In this document: positions 1 to 7,596 of the stretch, in pieces
Position numbering within the stretch: the stretch's first letter is position 1
Layout of the letters: every line of letters begins with the position of its first letter
Assembly (NCBI GenBank): GCA_959022495.1
Contig: CAUEYX010000028.1
Location: forward strand, 1 to 39,315
Reading direction: 5' to 3'
Origin: an uncultured Lachnospiraceae bacterium
GTDB lineage: Bacteria > Bacillota > Clostridia > Lachnospirales > Lachnospiraceae
DNA: 39,315 nucleotides
Notes under the pieces: generated by a model
Databases searched by the model: none
Told to the model about the DNA's origin: nothing
Seen by the model: the letters and a program-made list of their open reading frames with translations, nothing else
Position numbers and translations under genes: made by a program

Positions 1-50
1 AAACATATCAAAATCTTTTTAAAAAAGTTCTTGACATATCACCAGAATGC

Positions 51-272
51 TTATCCAAAAACCTTTTTGATTTCATCCAGTTCATGCCGCTCTTCCACCC
101 AGTTTTCTACAAAGCCGCAGTCGCAGCAAACATAGCGAATGACAGGGATTTTTCCGAACAAGGTCATGGTTGTAGTGTAGATGTTATTACCGCTGGCATG
201 GCGGTTGAGGTTATCTGGCACACGCACGATATTCCTTGAATTGCATTTCGGGCAACATCCCGTATTCTTCAT
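51..272 (-). CDS. small zinc-ribbon protein at the end of the ABC operon
   Basis: A 73-residue protein with a CPKC pair near residue 6 and a CCDCGF pair near residue 48, the layout of a treble-clef/zinc-ribbon fold. The C-terminus is acidic-basic and soluble (no membrane segment). Two ATGs are possible. The one at 278 overlaps the upstream permease stop as ATGA. The one at 272 has the better spacing (8 nt) from AAGGAGG, so I use 272. Either way translation is coupled to the permease. Function is unknown; co-transcription suggests an accessory or regulatory role for the exporter, which is inference. It is the last gene of the operon visible before the window edge. Confidence 0.7.
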   Translation of the reverse strand: MKNTGCCPKCNSRNIVRVPDNLNRHASGNNIYTTTMTLFGKIPVIRYVCCDCGFVENWVEERHELDEIKKVFG

Positions 273-274
273 TC

Positions 275-1492
275 TCATTCCCTCCTTGTTGTGTAGAGTA
301 ATACGCCGCACTCTATTAGCAATATGGCAGACCATATCCAAAGGATTGGCGTATATGTGCCGGCAAAGGCCGCCATCAGTAGCATTGCCAGCGGGACAAG
401 ATACTTGCGAGGGTGGTGCCACAAATCACTTTCTGTTTTCCAGCCACGGATTGGGTGCTTCCATTCTAAAATCACCGACAGAATGGCGCTTTGTAAGGCG
501 AACAGAAGAACCATCCCCACATGGGTGAGCCCGATCCCACTATGAATGATTTGCCAACTGCACAGATAGATACCGGCGATAACTCCGTTGACAATAAAGA
601 TGAACAGACAATATCTCCTGCAGAACCGTCCTGCTTGTCCGGGAAGGACACGGATGGCCTGCTCCAAATCCGGGTCACAGGACATCAGTGTACAGATAGG
701 GGTGTTCAGGCAAAGGATCGCAAGGCCGATGGGGAACATATTCAGTCCTTGAAATTCACCAAACAGCAGCGGCAGGAAACAGGCAATCGCACACAGGCCC
801 ACGGTATTGATAAGATAGCTCTTATTTGCCAGCAGATACCGCGTAAGGTAAACAAACACGCTCCCGCTATGGCCTGTATGCTGGACGGCTCTTTTTGAAG
901 CAGAAGCACTATAAAATTCATAGGCATCTGCAAAAGTCAAATACAGAACCGCAGACAGAATGCTCCCTGCCCCAGCGGTCAGAACCGCCGCATCTTTCCG
1001 CACCAGCAATATGACTGCCAGAATACCAGCGGCCCAAAGAACCGGCAGCACGATAAGACCTTTCCGGCACATCCGATACCCCGCCGCTGTTACCGCACAG
1101 GCCATACAGCCGCAGAGAACCGCAATGGCAATTTCCCATGGATACCATGAAGCGGCAGCGAAGAACAACGCCCAAATGGGCAGCGTCTTGGTAATCAGGG
1201 TATGCGCCCCCAGCACCATTACATAGGAAAAGACGAAACTGCGGTTATCAAAGGGAAGCATAAACATTCCCTGCATGGCCTCCATGTGCCGATGCCCAGT
1301 CAATACCTGCCACATGACACCGGCAGTAAAGCAGGCCGAAGTCAAATAGAGAATAAACGGAGCAATCACAATCTGAATTTCCGCAGCATAGACCGCAATA
1401 AACAGGATCACAGCCGCCAGCAGGCTTTTCCTCACGCTCTCATACTTTGCTCCAAAGAACTGCTTGGAGAGTGCCTTAATGTTGTTCATCAT
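275..1492 (-). CDS. ABC transporter permease, ABC-2-like membrane protein
   Basis: About 405 residues from the ATG pair at 1492/1489, which overlaps the 3' end of the ATPase gene; GGGAGG lies 9 nt upstream. The longer open frame to 1579 runs through the ATPase gene and is unlikely. The protein is almost entirely hydrophobic, with roughly ten membrane segments and short loops, and has no soluble domain. It is the membrane partner of the ATPase encoded immediately upstream. No substrate-specific motif is visible. The linkage to a LytTR-type two-component system recalls bacteriocin or peptide export and immunity transporters, but this is only context. Confidence 0.8.
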   Translation of the reverse strand: MMNNIKALSKQFFGAKYESVRKSLLAAVILFIAVYAAEIQIVIAPFILYLTSACFTAGVMWQVLTGHRHMEAMQGMFMLPFDNRSFVFSYVMVLGAHTLITKTLPIWALFFAAASWYPWEIAIAVLCGCMACAVTAAGYRMCRKGLIVLPVLWAAGILAVILLVRKDAAVLTAGAGSILSAVLYLTFADAYEFYSASASKRAVQHTGHSGSVFVYLTRYLLANKSYLINTVGLCAIACFLPLLFGEFQGLNMFPIGLAILCLNTPICTLMSCDPDLEQAIRVLPGQAGRFCRRYCLFIFIVNGVIAGIYLCSWQIIHSGIGLTHVGMVLLFALQSAILSVILEWKHPIRGWKTESDLWHHPRKYLVPLAMLLMAAFAGTYTPILWIWSAILLIECGVLLYTTRRE

Positions 1493-2186
1493 CGGCCAGC
1501 ACCTCCCGGATGGTTCCGGCAGCAATCTCCGCGCCGGTGAATGTCCGGCTGATCCTGCCTTGCTCCAAAACCAACACACGGTCGGAAGTCAGGCAGATGC
1601 TTTCTAAGATATGGGACGAAAACAGAAGCGTCCCATATTGCTTATAACCTCCCATGAGCTGATACAAAAACTCTGTACTTTGAAAGTCCAGCCCGTTCAC
1701 AGGTTCGTCCAGAAGCAGCAGCTTGGGCCGCAGGGCAAATGCTGTAATCAGGTAGGCTTTTTTCAAATTACCAGTGGACAGCTCTTTTAGAAGAACATTG
1801 GCATAGTCCTCAAAGTGAAATCCCCTTATGAGGTCAGACACATCCGGCAGCGGGACGCCATAGGACGCAGCCACATACGCCAGATATTCCCGGAAAGTGA
1901 AATACTGAAATGACCGATCTTCCGCAAAGACAATGTACCGGCTCCGCTTGAACTCTTTGCCCCGGAACGAAAACTCATGACCGCCCCATGTCGCGCTGTC
2001 CAGACGGTAGCCCGGCAGTAAACCGGCCACGGTCTTGATAAAGGTAGTTTTTCCGGCACCGTTCAACCCGATCAGCCCGACAACTTCATTTGTCCCTAAA
2101 TCCAGCGAGAAATCAGAAAGTACGGGATGACCGGCGGTGTACCAGACGCTTAAATTGTTCAGGGAAAGAAGTGCCTTGCTGTCCAT
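1476..2186 (-). CDS. ABC transporter ATP-binding protein
   Basis: A 236-residue cytoplasmic ATPase of an ABC transporter. Visible motifs in order: Walker A GLNGAGKTT (about residue 40), a degenerate signature LSTGNLKKA (about 137), Walker B LLLLDEPVNGLD (about 157) and the H-loop FSSHILE (about 190). It begins at ATG 2186 with GGAGG 8 nt upstream. The signature has T in place of the canonical LSGGQ glycine, as is usual in the ABC-2/bacteriocin-immunity branch. It lies between the 56-aa membrane protein and the permease, forming one operon. Confidence 0.9.
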   Translation of the reverse strand: MDSKALLSLNNLSVWYTAGHPVLSDFSLDLGTNEVVGLIGLNGAGKTTFIKTVAGLLPGYRLDSATWGGHEFSFRGKEFKRSRYIVFAEDRSFQYFTFREYLAYVAASYGVPLPDVSDLIRGFHFEDYANVLLKELSTGNLKKAYLITAFALRPKLLLLDEPVNGLDFQSTEFLYQLMGGYKQYGTLLFSSHILESICLTSDRVLVLEQGRISRTFTGAEIAAGTIREVLADDEQH

Positions 2187-2191
2187 ACCGA

Positions 2192-2362
2192 TTACCTCCG
2201 ATGATCTTTTTCTTTCTTCCAGATGGAATATGCAGAATACAGAAACACACCGCCGAGAAAAACATACAGCAGAGCAAACGGAATGTTCATGGTGACGAAG
2301 CTGAAAATCATACAGCCAATAAAAACGATGCCGAGGATCAGACGAAAATAAAAGTGACGCAT
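2192..2362 (-). CDS. small two-helix membrane protein
   Basis: A 56-residue protein starting at ATG 2362, where GGAG sits 8 nt upstream. Two hydrophobic helices (residues about 5-23 and 26-43) are followed by a basic tail ending KKEKDHRR. It precedes the ABC ATPase by only 5 nt and is probably the first gene of that operon. No family is recognised. It could be a transporter subunit or a small immunity-type protein; neither is shown by the sequence. Confidence 0.6.
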   Translation of the reverse strand: MRHFYFRLILGIVFIGCMIFSFVTMNIPFALLYVFLGGVFLYSAYSIWKKEKDHRR

Positions 2363-2472
2363 ATCAATACCTCCAATCAATCTATGCCATTTGGTTTCTT
2401 GTTTACAATGCAAGCATACACCAAAAGCCTCCTGCCTGCGGGAATGTCCGCGAATGGTAGCTTTTTGACCAC

Positions 2473-2503
2473 GAAAAAGCAGGCAGCCGTGAGGCCACCT
2501 GCC
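2473..2503 (-). terminator. rho-independent terminator after the histidine kinase
   Basis: Read on the minus strand, a 10-bp stem (GCAGGTGGCC with GGCTGCCTGC, two G-U pairs, TCAC loop) is followed by TTTTT. It lies 21 nt past the kinase stop and separates the RR-HK transcript from the ABC operon, which therefore needs its own promoter in 2363-2470. Confidence 0.75.
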
Positions 2504-2523
2504 ATTTGCCGGAGCAGCAAGTA

Positions 2524-3807
2524 TTATATTTTGACTGGCTGGAAAGACAAGGTGACAACAGACTGGAATACCCCATCTTTATAATTGGTGGTAATAGTGC
2601 CATCGTAGCGGTCCGCCGCTGTCTGTACGCTTTTCAGACCCCAGCCATGAGCGGCTTTATCTTCTTTAGTAGTTTCTAACTCTCCGCCATTCTCCGTGGG
2701 GGCGTTACCATACCCATTTTCCACTTTGATAATGAGCATGGCATTGATCCGCCGGATTGTCAGGTTTAGAAAGCGCACCTCGTCCGGGGCTGTTTTTGCC
2801 GCTTCCAAAGCATTGTCCAAAAGATTTCCTAAAATCGTTGTCAGGTCTACGCTGCGGATATTCGTGTTGTGAGGATATTCAATATTGACCCTTGTTTTGA
2901 TCTGCTCCTGCTCGGCCAGCGCCATTTTGCTGCTGATAAGGTAATCAAGAGCCTTATCGCCAGTCCAGAGCGCCCCCGAAATTTCCCGGACGGGAGTTCG
3001 CAAATCCTCACAGTAGCGTACTGCCTCCTGAATATCACCTTGCGTCAGGCATTGGTAAATGGCTTCAATGTGATTATGCAGATCGTGATATAGCTTGGCA
3101 TTGCTTTCATAGGTGCGGCTTAGTGCCTGATAATCCCGTTCCAGTATTTCGGCCTGATCCTGCTTTAACTGTGCAATTTCCTGTTCCATTTCCCGCTGTC
3201 GGCTCAGACGATAAAACAGTACAGAAAACAGCAGCACCATTGAGAGAATCACCCATGTGCCGGTCTGGTCATCATTCAAAGGCAAAGCTGTCTGCTCGGA
3301 AAGCGTGACCGCGCCAAACAGCCCCAACATCACCACAACAGATGCCAGCCGCATCGGAGCGGATGACTTTTCCTGTTGTCTTGACAGAAATACAGCCAGA
3401 GCCAGCATGACCAGCCGAACCAGCCATATACCAACGAAATACTCTGGAGATTTTGGATCAATAAAGTTTTCCGACCGGAACAGTATGCCCAAAGCAGCTT
3501 GAAATAAAAAGTCCCACAGTGCTACACCGATTTCATAGAAAATAGCAAGGAACAAGCAGAGGTTCGCTTTTTTTCGCAGATAATACCATGCAACCGCCGC
3601 AATAACCAATATGTCAACGACCATCACGCCGATGGTGGATAACGCTACTGCTTGCAGGACGGTAACGAGGCATCCGCCAGCGCCAGTCAGCAGCAATGCT
3701 TTTCGCCCGCAAGAAAAGCCCGTCAACCTTGCAATGAGATAAAGCCCCAAAAGCAGGCGCAATTCATTTGTGAAAAGGTAAGAAATCACTTGTACCCAAT
3801 CCATCAT
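2524..3807 (-). CDS. GHKL-type sensor histidine kinase (AgrC-like)
   Basis: A 427-residue membrane kinase. The N-terminal ~200 residues hold about six hydrophobic segments. A coiled linker follows (residues about 200-230), then the phospho-acceptor region YHDLHNHIEAI, the N box LGNLLDNALEAAK and the G box HGWGLKSV of the GHKL ATPase. The start at ATG 3807 overlaps the stop of the response regulator as ATGA, so the two are translationally coupled; a G-rich Shine-Dalgarno precedes it. The layout matches kinases that sense peptides in Gram-positive bacteria and signal to LytTR regulators. The cognate signal is not evident. Confidence 0.9.
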   Translation of the reverse strand: MMDWVQVISYLFTNELRLLLGLYLIARLTGFSCGRKALLLTGAGGCLVTVLQAVALSTIGVMVVDILVIAAVAWYYLRKKANLCLFLAIFYEIGVALWDFLFQAALGILFRSENFIDPKSPEYFVGIWLVRLVMLALAVFLSRQQEKSSAPMRLASVVVMLGLFGAVTLSEQTALPLNDDQTGTWVILSMVLLFSVLFYRLSRQREMEQEIAQLKQDQAEILERDYQALSRTYESNAKLYHDLHNHIEAIYQCLTQGDIQEAVRYCEDLRTPVREISGALWTGDKALDYLISSKMALAEQEQIKTRVNIEYPHNTNIRSVDLTTILGNLLDNALEAAKTAPDEVRFLNLTIRRINAMLIIKVENGYGNAPTENGGELETTKEDKAAHGWGLKSVQTAADRYDGTITTNYKDGVFQSVVTLSFQPVKI

Positions 3808-4523
3808 ATATGCGCCCCCCAAAACTGATTGATCTGCCGCTTAACTTCCTGCAAGTGAGAACGGCTAATGGGCAGTTGTTCTCCATTTTTCAGTAAGGCA
3901 AGACTATCGCTTATCTTCATAATCTGAACGATATTGACGATATAGCCACGGTCAATAAAAATAAATTCCGGTGTGTTCAGTTCATCGAACACCTGCTGCA
4001 AGCTCTTTCGCACTTTTGAAATTCCAATGCTGGACACGATGCTGGCATTTTTGCCGTCCCGTTGGATATAGAAAATATCCTTGTAAGGTATCTTCTCCAT
4101 GCGGCTTGCGGTCTGTATCGTATATTCCTGTCCGTTCTCTAATTCAATCAACTTCGCAGCATCCGTCACAGCGGTGGTTAGTTTCGCTTCCAGATTGTTT
4201 TTCGGCACATAGCGGAAGATGGACAATTCAAAAGCGTCAATCGCATATTCCGTGTGCGAGGTCACAAAAATAATTCTGACGTTTGGAAGAAACCTTTTGA
4301 TCTGCTGGGGGATTTCCATGCCGCTGATCCCCGGCATTTCTATGTCCAACAAAATCAAGTCATAGAAAAAATTATCGTCAGTTATATCGTAAAGCAGGTT
4401 GCGGCTTTGGGTATAGGTTGTTATTTCACAGCCGATACCTTGTGCCTGTAAACAGCCTTTAACAATCTTTTCGTGCAGAGCAACGGCCTTTTCTTCATCA
4501 TCACATATCGCAATTTTTATCAT
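3804..4523 (-). CDS. LytTR-family response regulator (AgrA/VirR-like)
   Basis: A 239-residue regulator starting at the MIKIAICDDE methionine. Receiver domain: acidic pair CDDE, phospho-acceptor Asp in LILLDIEMPG, conserved Lys in YVPKNN. A LytTR DNA-binding domain occupies the C-terminal ~100 residues, beginning near IPYKDIFYIQ. Upstream in-frame ATGs at 4529 and 4535 are possible. None of the three has a strong ribosome site of its own; the nearest good one belongs to the overlapping leader ORF at 4501-4599. It likely controls the adjacent ABC operon, as inferred from gene order. Confidence 0.9.
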   Translation of the reverse strand: MIKIAICDDEEKAVALHEKIVKGCLQAQGIGCEITTYTQSRNLLYDITDDNFFYDLILLDIEMPGISGMEIPQQIKRFLPNVRIIFVTSHTEYAIDAFELSIFRYVPKNNLEAKLTTAVTDAAKLIELENGQEYTIQTASRMEKIPYKDIFYIQRDGKNASIVSSIGISKVRKSLQQVFDELNTPEFIFIDRGYIVNIVQIMKISDSLALLKNGEQLPISRSHLQEVKRQINQFWGAHI

Positions 4524-4599
4524 GTTCATCACCATGTTTCTTTCTTCGCCTATCCATCGGCTTTTCCGTGTCTTTGGGAACCAGCCATATTGTCGCCAT
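4501..4599 (-). CDS. 32-aa leader ORF overlapping the response regulator start
   Basis: ATG at 4599 has a near-perfect Shine-Dalgarno (GGAGG, 7 nt spacing), while the response regulator that starts inside it lacks one. The peptide begins MATIWLVPKD and continues very basic and hydrophilic (DRRRKKHGDEHDK). It ends at TGA 4501, about 20 codons into the overlap. It has no hydrophobic signal or Gly-Gly motif, so it is not an obvious pheromone precursor. Most likely it couples translation of the regulator. Expression is not shown by sequence alone. Confidence 0.5.
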   Translation of the reverse strand: MATIWLVPKDTEKPMDRRRKKHGDEHDKNCDM

Positions 4600-4624
4600 C
4601 TTCACACCTCCGACAGCATTTCTT

Positions 4625-4653
4625 ATTATATTTCATTTGTCCGAAGAACACAA
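4625..4653 (-). promoter_or_regulatory. promoter of the two-component operon
   Basis: On the minus strand, TTGTGT, a 17-bp spacer and a consensus TATAAT (4630-4625) lie about 25 nt upstream of the leader ORF. Confidence 0.55.
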
Positions 4654-4693
4654 GGCATGAAATATGAACGATAAAATGAAACCGAAGCGCATA

Positions 4694-4721
4694 TTGCATC
4701 ATTCCCAGCGTATCCTATGAA
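4694..4721 (+). promoter_or_regulatory. possible promoter of the XRE regulator
   Basis: TTGCAT, a 16-bp spacer and TATGAA precede the ATG at 4749 and diverge from the two-component promoter. The match is moderate and the spacer one base short. Confidence 0.35.
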
Positions 4722-4748
4722 CAATAGAATGTAATAGGGTGATGTGAT

Positions 4749-5117
4749 ATGCCGAATGTGAAAGATTGCCCTGGCTTTGAAACCTTTGGAGCCGATGTGC
4801 AGCAGGCACGAGAAGCTGTAAAAATGTCCAGACGGGAGCTGGCCGAAAAGGTCGGCATTGACCCGCGCTATCTTGCGAATATCGAGCTGTGCGGCACGAT
4901 CCCAAGTGTGCCGGTTGTGATGCAGCTCATCCGCATTTGCAAGCTGCCAGCAGAACGCTATTTCAACCCGGAGCTGCTTCGGGAGGACAGCGAACAGCGC
5001 CAGCGGACCAGCCACAAATTACAGCTTTGCCCGGAGAAGTATCTGCCCATCGTGGAAGGTGTCATTGACGGAGCCATCAAATTAAAAGATGCAGACGATG
5101 AGAAGGAGGATGTGTAA
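4749..5117 (+). CDS. XRE-family regulator of a conjugative element
   Basis: A 122-residue protein with one helix-turn-helix of the XRE type (residues about 15-70: QQAREAVKMSRRELAEKVG ... YLANIE), then an acidic tail. I recognise this as the kind of small regulator found beside relaxase genes in Tn1549-like clostridial elements (from memory, not searched). It is divergent from the LytTR system. The upstream Shine-Dalgarno (AGGGTG) is only fair. An imperfect hairpin with a U-rich tail overlaps its stop codon. Confidence 0.8.
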   Translation: MPNVKDCPGFETFGADVQQAREAVKMSRRELAEKVGIDPRYLANIELCGTIPSVPVVMQLIRICKLPAERYFNPELLREDSEQRQRTSHKLQLCPEKYLPIVEGVIDGAIKLKDADDEKEDV

Positions 5118-5131
5118 GCGTCCTCTTTTCT
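5102..5131 (+). terminator. possible terminator at the XRE stop codon
   Basis: An 8-9 bp stem containing GAGGA and TCCTC, with two G-U pairs and a 10-nt loop that includes the stop codon, runs into TTTTC. Confidence 0.4.
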
Positions 5132-5146
5132 CATTTCGGGAACTAC

Positions 5147-5475
5147 GGCCCGAAAGGGCCAAAATACGAGGTGCAAGAAACCGGCAAGCAATGCCTCGTG
5201 GGACCCACCGAGGCCAAACCTGGCATTTTCGCTGATGCGAATATTCCAGGTTGCTTGTTGAGGGCGCAGCCCCCAAGCCCTCTTGAACAGCTCCAAAATG
5301 GAGCTGGCTGCGCGTTCCGATGGAACGCTTTTCCCATCGCCGGGACGATGGGTTGCACAGGACAAAAACCGCATCAAGAGCAGGTCGCCGGTGGGCGATG
5401 CTTTGCACTCTTGACCCGGTTCCCGTCCTGCACCAATGAGCAGACAAGAGGGAAAGCCGCCACAGGCTTTCCCTC
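5147..5475. repeat. cluster of perfect hairpins, candidate transfer-origin region
   Basis: This 380-bp gap between the XRE gene and the relaxase fragment has no convincing gene but holds a run of inverted repeats: GGCCC-GAAA-GGGCC (5147-5160); a GCCTCG/CGAGGC stem near 5191-5212; a 13/15-bp repeat with a 4-nt loop (about 5218-5251); GAGGGC/GCCCTC (5260-5282); CAGCTCC/GGAGCTG (5288-5306); GCGTTCC/GGAACGC with 3-nt loop (5312-5328); CCCATCG/CGATGGG (5333-5352); and an 11-bp perfect stem GAGGGAAAGCC/GGCTTTCCCTC (5448-5475). Being next to a relaxase makes oriT or a structured transcript plausible. No nick site can be assigned. Confidence 0.5.
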
Positions 5476-5502
5476 CCGAAAAGCCAAAAAACCATGAGCC
5501 GG

Positions 5503-6315
5503 TCATCGATCCTGGCTCTGTTCCTGGGTGCGGTCTTTCTCTGTCTGCTTTTCTTCTTCATAGCCCATGATGCGGTCCACATTGGCCTTGACGGTCAGCA
5601 ATTCCTTCATCTCATCACGGGCCTTGCGGTAGCCGGAATAGGCTGCCTTTTTTTGTGCCAGCAGCTCCGCATACTCCGCCTGCAGGCTCTTGACGGTGGG
5701 GAGCTTTTTCATTCCCAGCTCATCAAAGGCTTTCTTGGCAGTCTGGTGCAAAAGGATGTCTGCCTCATGCTCGGCGCGGAATTTTTTTGAATATCCGGCT
5801 TTGCGATAGGCCACATAGACCTCCCGCGTTTTGGCATAGTTGACGATGTGGGTGCGAAGGACTGCAATCTCCGTCATCCGCTTTTCCGCCGCCTTAATCT
5901 GTGCCGACAGTTCGTTGTAGCGGGCGGTGGCCGCCGCTGCTTTTTCCGCCAGCACTTTGTAATCCATCAGCTTATGCTCGGAGAGGTAATTCATGGTCTG
6001 GGCCATTTGCTTCAAGTTGAAGCCGGTGGCCCATCGCTGATAACCGGCCCCCTTGCCAGCGCGGAGCTTTTCCTGAATATCCACCATTAAACTCACCGCC
6101 TGCTTTGGCTCCGGCTGGGTGGCGGCCCTGGTGGGGATATGCTCCTTTTCTCCGGCCAGAACCGCCCGCAGCTCGGCCTCGCTGTATCCCTTGCCCAGCT
6201 TCTTACTCATGTGCCGGGTGTCGTCCTGGAACCGTTCCACAGCCAGCAGGTCATACTGCGGCATTTCGCGCTGTAATTCCTTTATGAGATATATTCTTCT
6301 TTCCTCCTGCGTCAT
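5503..6315 (-). pseudogene. macrodomain N-terminus fused to relaxase C-terminal region
   Basis: A 270-codon chimera. The first ~21 codons (MTQEERRIYLIKELQREMPQ) are the typical beginning of clostridial macrodomain protein-ADP-ribose hydrolases, and the start overlaps the SirTM stop as ATGA with GGAGG 7 nt upstream, as in SirTM-macrodomain operons. From about residue 22 the protein becomes the C-terminal part of a Tn1549-type conjugative relaxase: KLGKGYSEAEL, then a long helical/coiled region (RWATGFNLKQMAQTMNYL, RTHIVNYAKTR, YVAYRKAGYSKKF, LTVKANVDRIMG). The relaxase catalytic domain and the whole macro fold are missing. The reading frame is intact, so a protein could be made, but neither parent activity is expected. 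Family assignments are from memory of these sequences. Confidence 0.75.
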
Positions 6316-7151
6316 GCCATCACCTCCTTTATCCGTGAAAGCACATTACCAATGTCAGCGTTGATGCAGATGGAACGGTTTCTGATCTCTGGCGGTGCAA
6401 ATGCTTCTCCGAAGTTGATACAGGCATAGGTGGCGTTACGATTTGCTTCGGTCATTTTCCAGAAAGGATACTTAATAATGACCGGAGTATTGGCCCCCAC
6501 ACCAAGCTCCAAATACAACACATTCCGTCCATTGTGATGACGCAAAAAATCGGCGTAATGCTCGGCAGCCCGGTGCCAGCCTTCATCCTCGACAAAGGTA
6601 TTATCACTCCGCAAATTCATGGTCATAGGTTTGCCGCAAACAGGACAATGTGGAACCAATTCTGTGGGTATCTTCATCTGTCGCTGCTCCGCAACCATCT
6701 TCCGGACTGCTTCTTCGTTATCATACGTCTTTTGATGGCATGGCTCCATACACTGCCAAAGGCCGTAATCCCCTTGTGTGTAGAATAAGCTGTCCTTATC
6801 AAATCCAGCTTTCTGAAATTGGTGATCCACATTGGTCGTCAGCACAAAATAATCTTTGTCCTGCACTAATGACAGCAAATCCTGATAAACTGGTTTCGGA
6901 GCATCCATATAACGATTGCAGAAAATGTACCGGCTCCAATAGGCCCAATGTTCCTCCAGCGTATCAAAAGGGTAGAAACCGCCGGAGTACATATCAGTAA
7001 AATGATACTTAACAATGAAATCCGAGAAATATTGTTCAAATCGCTCCCCGGTATAGGTAAAGCCCGCTGATGTGGATAGGCCAGCTCCGGCTCCGATCAC
7101 AATCGCATCGGAGCTGGCGAGCTGCCTGGACAATTCTTCTATCTGGTTCAA
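6312..7151 (-). CDS. SirTM-type Sir2 NAD-dependent ADP-ribosyltransferase
   Basis: A 279-residue sirtuin. NAD-binding motif GAGAGLSTSAGFTYTG lies near residue 18, TTNVDHQF near 120, a zinc-knuckle half CPVCGKP near 185, and a C-terminal LELGVGANTP motif. I chose the TTG at 7151 because it has AAGAGGTGG about 6 nt upstream, lies 1 nt after the stop of the XRE gene, and gives the family-typical N-terminus NQIEELSRQL. The longer ATG-started frame overlaps the XRE gene. SirTM enzymes ADP-ribosylate a lipoylated GcvH-like carrier and pair with a macrodomain hydrolase. Here the hydrolase is destroyed and no GcvH-L or LplA gene is present. Confidence 0.85.
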   Translation of the reverse strand: MNQIEELSRQLASSDAIVIGAGAGLSTSAGFTYTGERFEQYFSDFIVKYHFTDMYSGGFYPFDTLEEHWAYWSRYIFCNRYMDAPKPVYQDLLSLVQDKDYFVLTTNVDHQFQKAGFDKDSLFYTQGDYGLWQCMEPCHQKTYDNEEAVRKMVAEQRQMKIPTELVPHCPVCGKPMTMNLRSDNTFVEDEGWHRAAEHYADFLRHHNGRNVLYLELGVGANTPVIIKYPFWKMTEANRNATYACINFGEAFAPPEIRNRSICINADIGNVLSRIKEVMA

Positions 7152-7152
7152 A

Positions 7153-7596
7153 CTACACCACCTCTTTTCCTTGAGAAGTAATGAAAGCAGCAAATCTTTG
7201 AAACGGCTCGCGACCGGGTCTGACCGCAGCACATTCCCATGTGCCATACGTTCCACGGGCTATTCCTGCTTTATCCGCAATTTCAAACTGCGTCATTCCT
7301 AATTCCGAACGAAGTTCCTTGCATCGAAGCTGAAACGGATAATCCAGGAACCGGCAATATTCGTCAAAGAGAAGTCTTTCATCAATCTCCAATGCCTTCG
7401 CCAATCTCTTTGCCTTATCATAGGCAATAGGCATATAGCCAAGCTCATAGTTCAAAATAGTTGTCTCTGACATTCCTGACATATCTCCCAGCTCCCGCCG
7501 CAAAAGCCCTCGGTACTCTCGGTAATATCGAAGCTGCTCCCTCGGAGAAGCATCAGGAGCAATCGAAACCCACGGAAATTCTAAATGCAACAACAT
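7153..7596 (-). CDS. regulator with two XRE helix-turn-helix domains
   Basis: A 147-residue protein with tandem HTH motifs. The first is at about residues 20-65 (YYREYRGLLRRELGDMSGMSETTILNYE), the second at about 90-130 (CKELRSELGMTQFEIADKAGIARGTYGTWE). It is 1 nt upstream of the sirtuin gene and surely in the same operon, so a regulator or NAD-linked sensor of the operon is plausible. The ATG at 7596 lacks a clear ribosome site, and a slightly different start is possible. Confidence 0.75.
   Translation of the reverse strand: MLLHLEFPWVSIAPDASPREQLRYYREYRGLLRRELGDMSGMSETTILNYELGYMPIAYDKAKRLAKALEIDERLLFDEYCRFLDYPFQLRCKELRSELGMTQFEIADKAGIARGTYGTWECAAVRPGREPFQRFAAFITSQGKEVV

Noticed and set aside
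1..50. Possible attachment site at the window edge
   Set aside because: No matching direct repeat was found elsewhere in the window.
181..1540. Several plus-strand frames opposite the ABC permease and ATPase
   Set aside because: They lack ribosome sites and family motifs and are mirrored by convincing minus-strand genes.
1490..1579. Longer start for the ABC permease
   Set aside because: It would run 90 nt into the ATPase gene; the ATG at 1492 has a well-placed GGGAGG.
2371..2470. Direct repeats ACCATTC/ACATTCC as a LytTR binding site before the ABC operon
   Set aside because: The halves do not align at a consistent spacing and no matching promoter could be placed.
5171..5497. A 108-codon frame through the hairpin cluster
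   Set aside because: Low-complexity composition, no ribosome site, and the sequence is better explained by inverted repeats.
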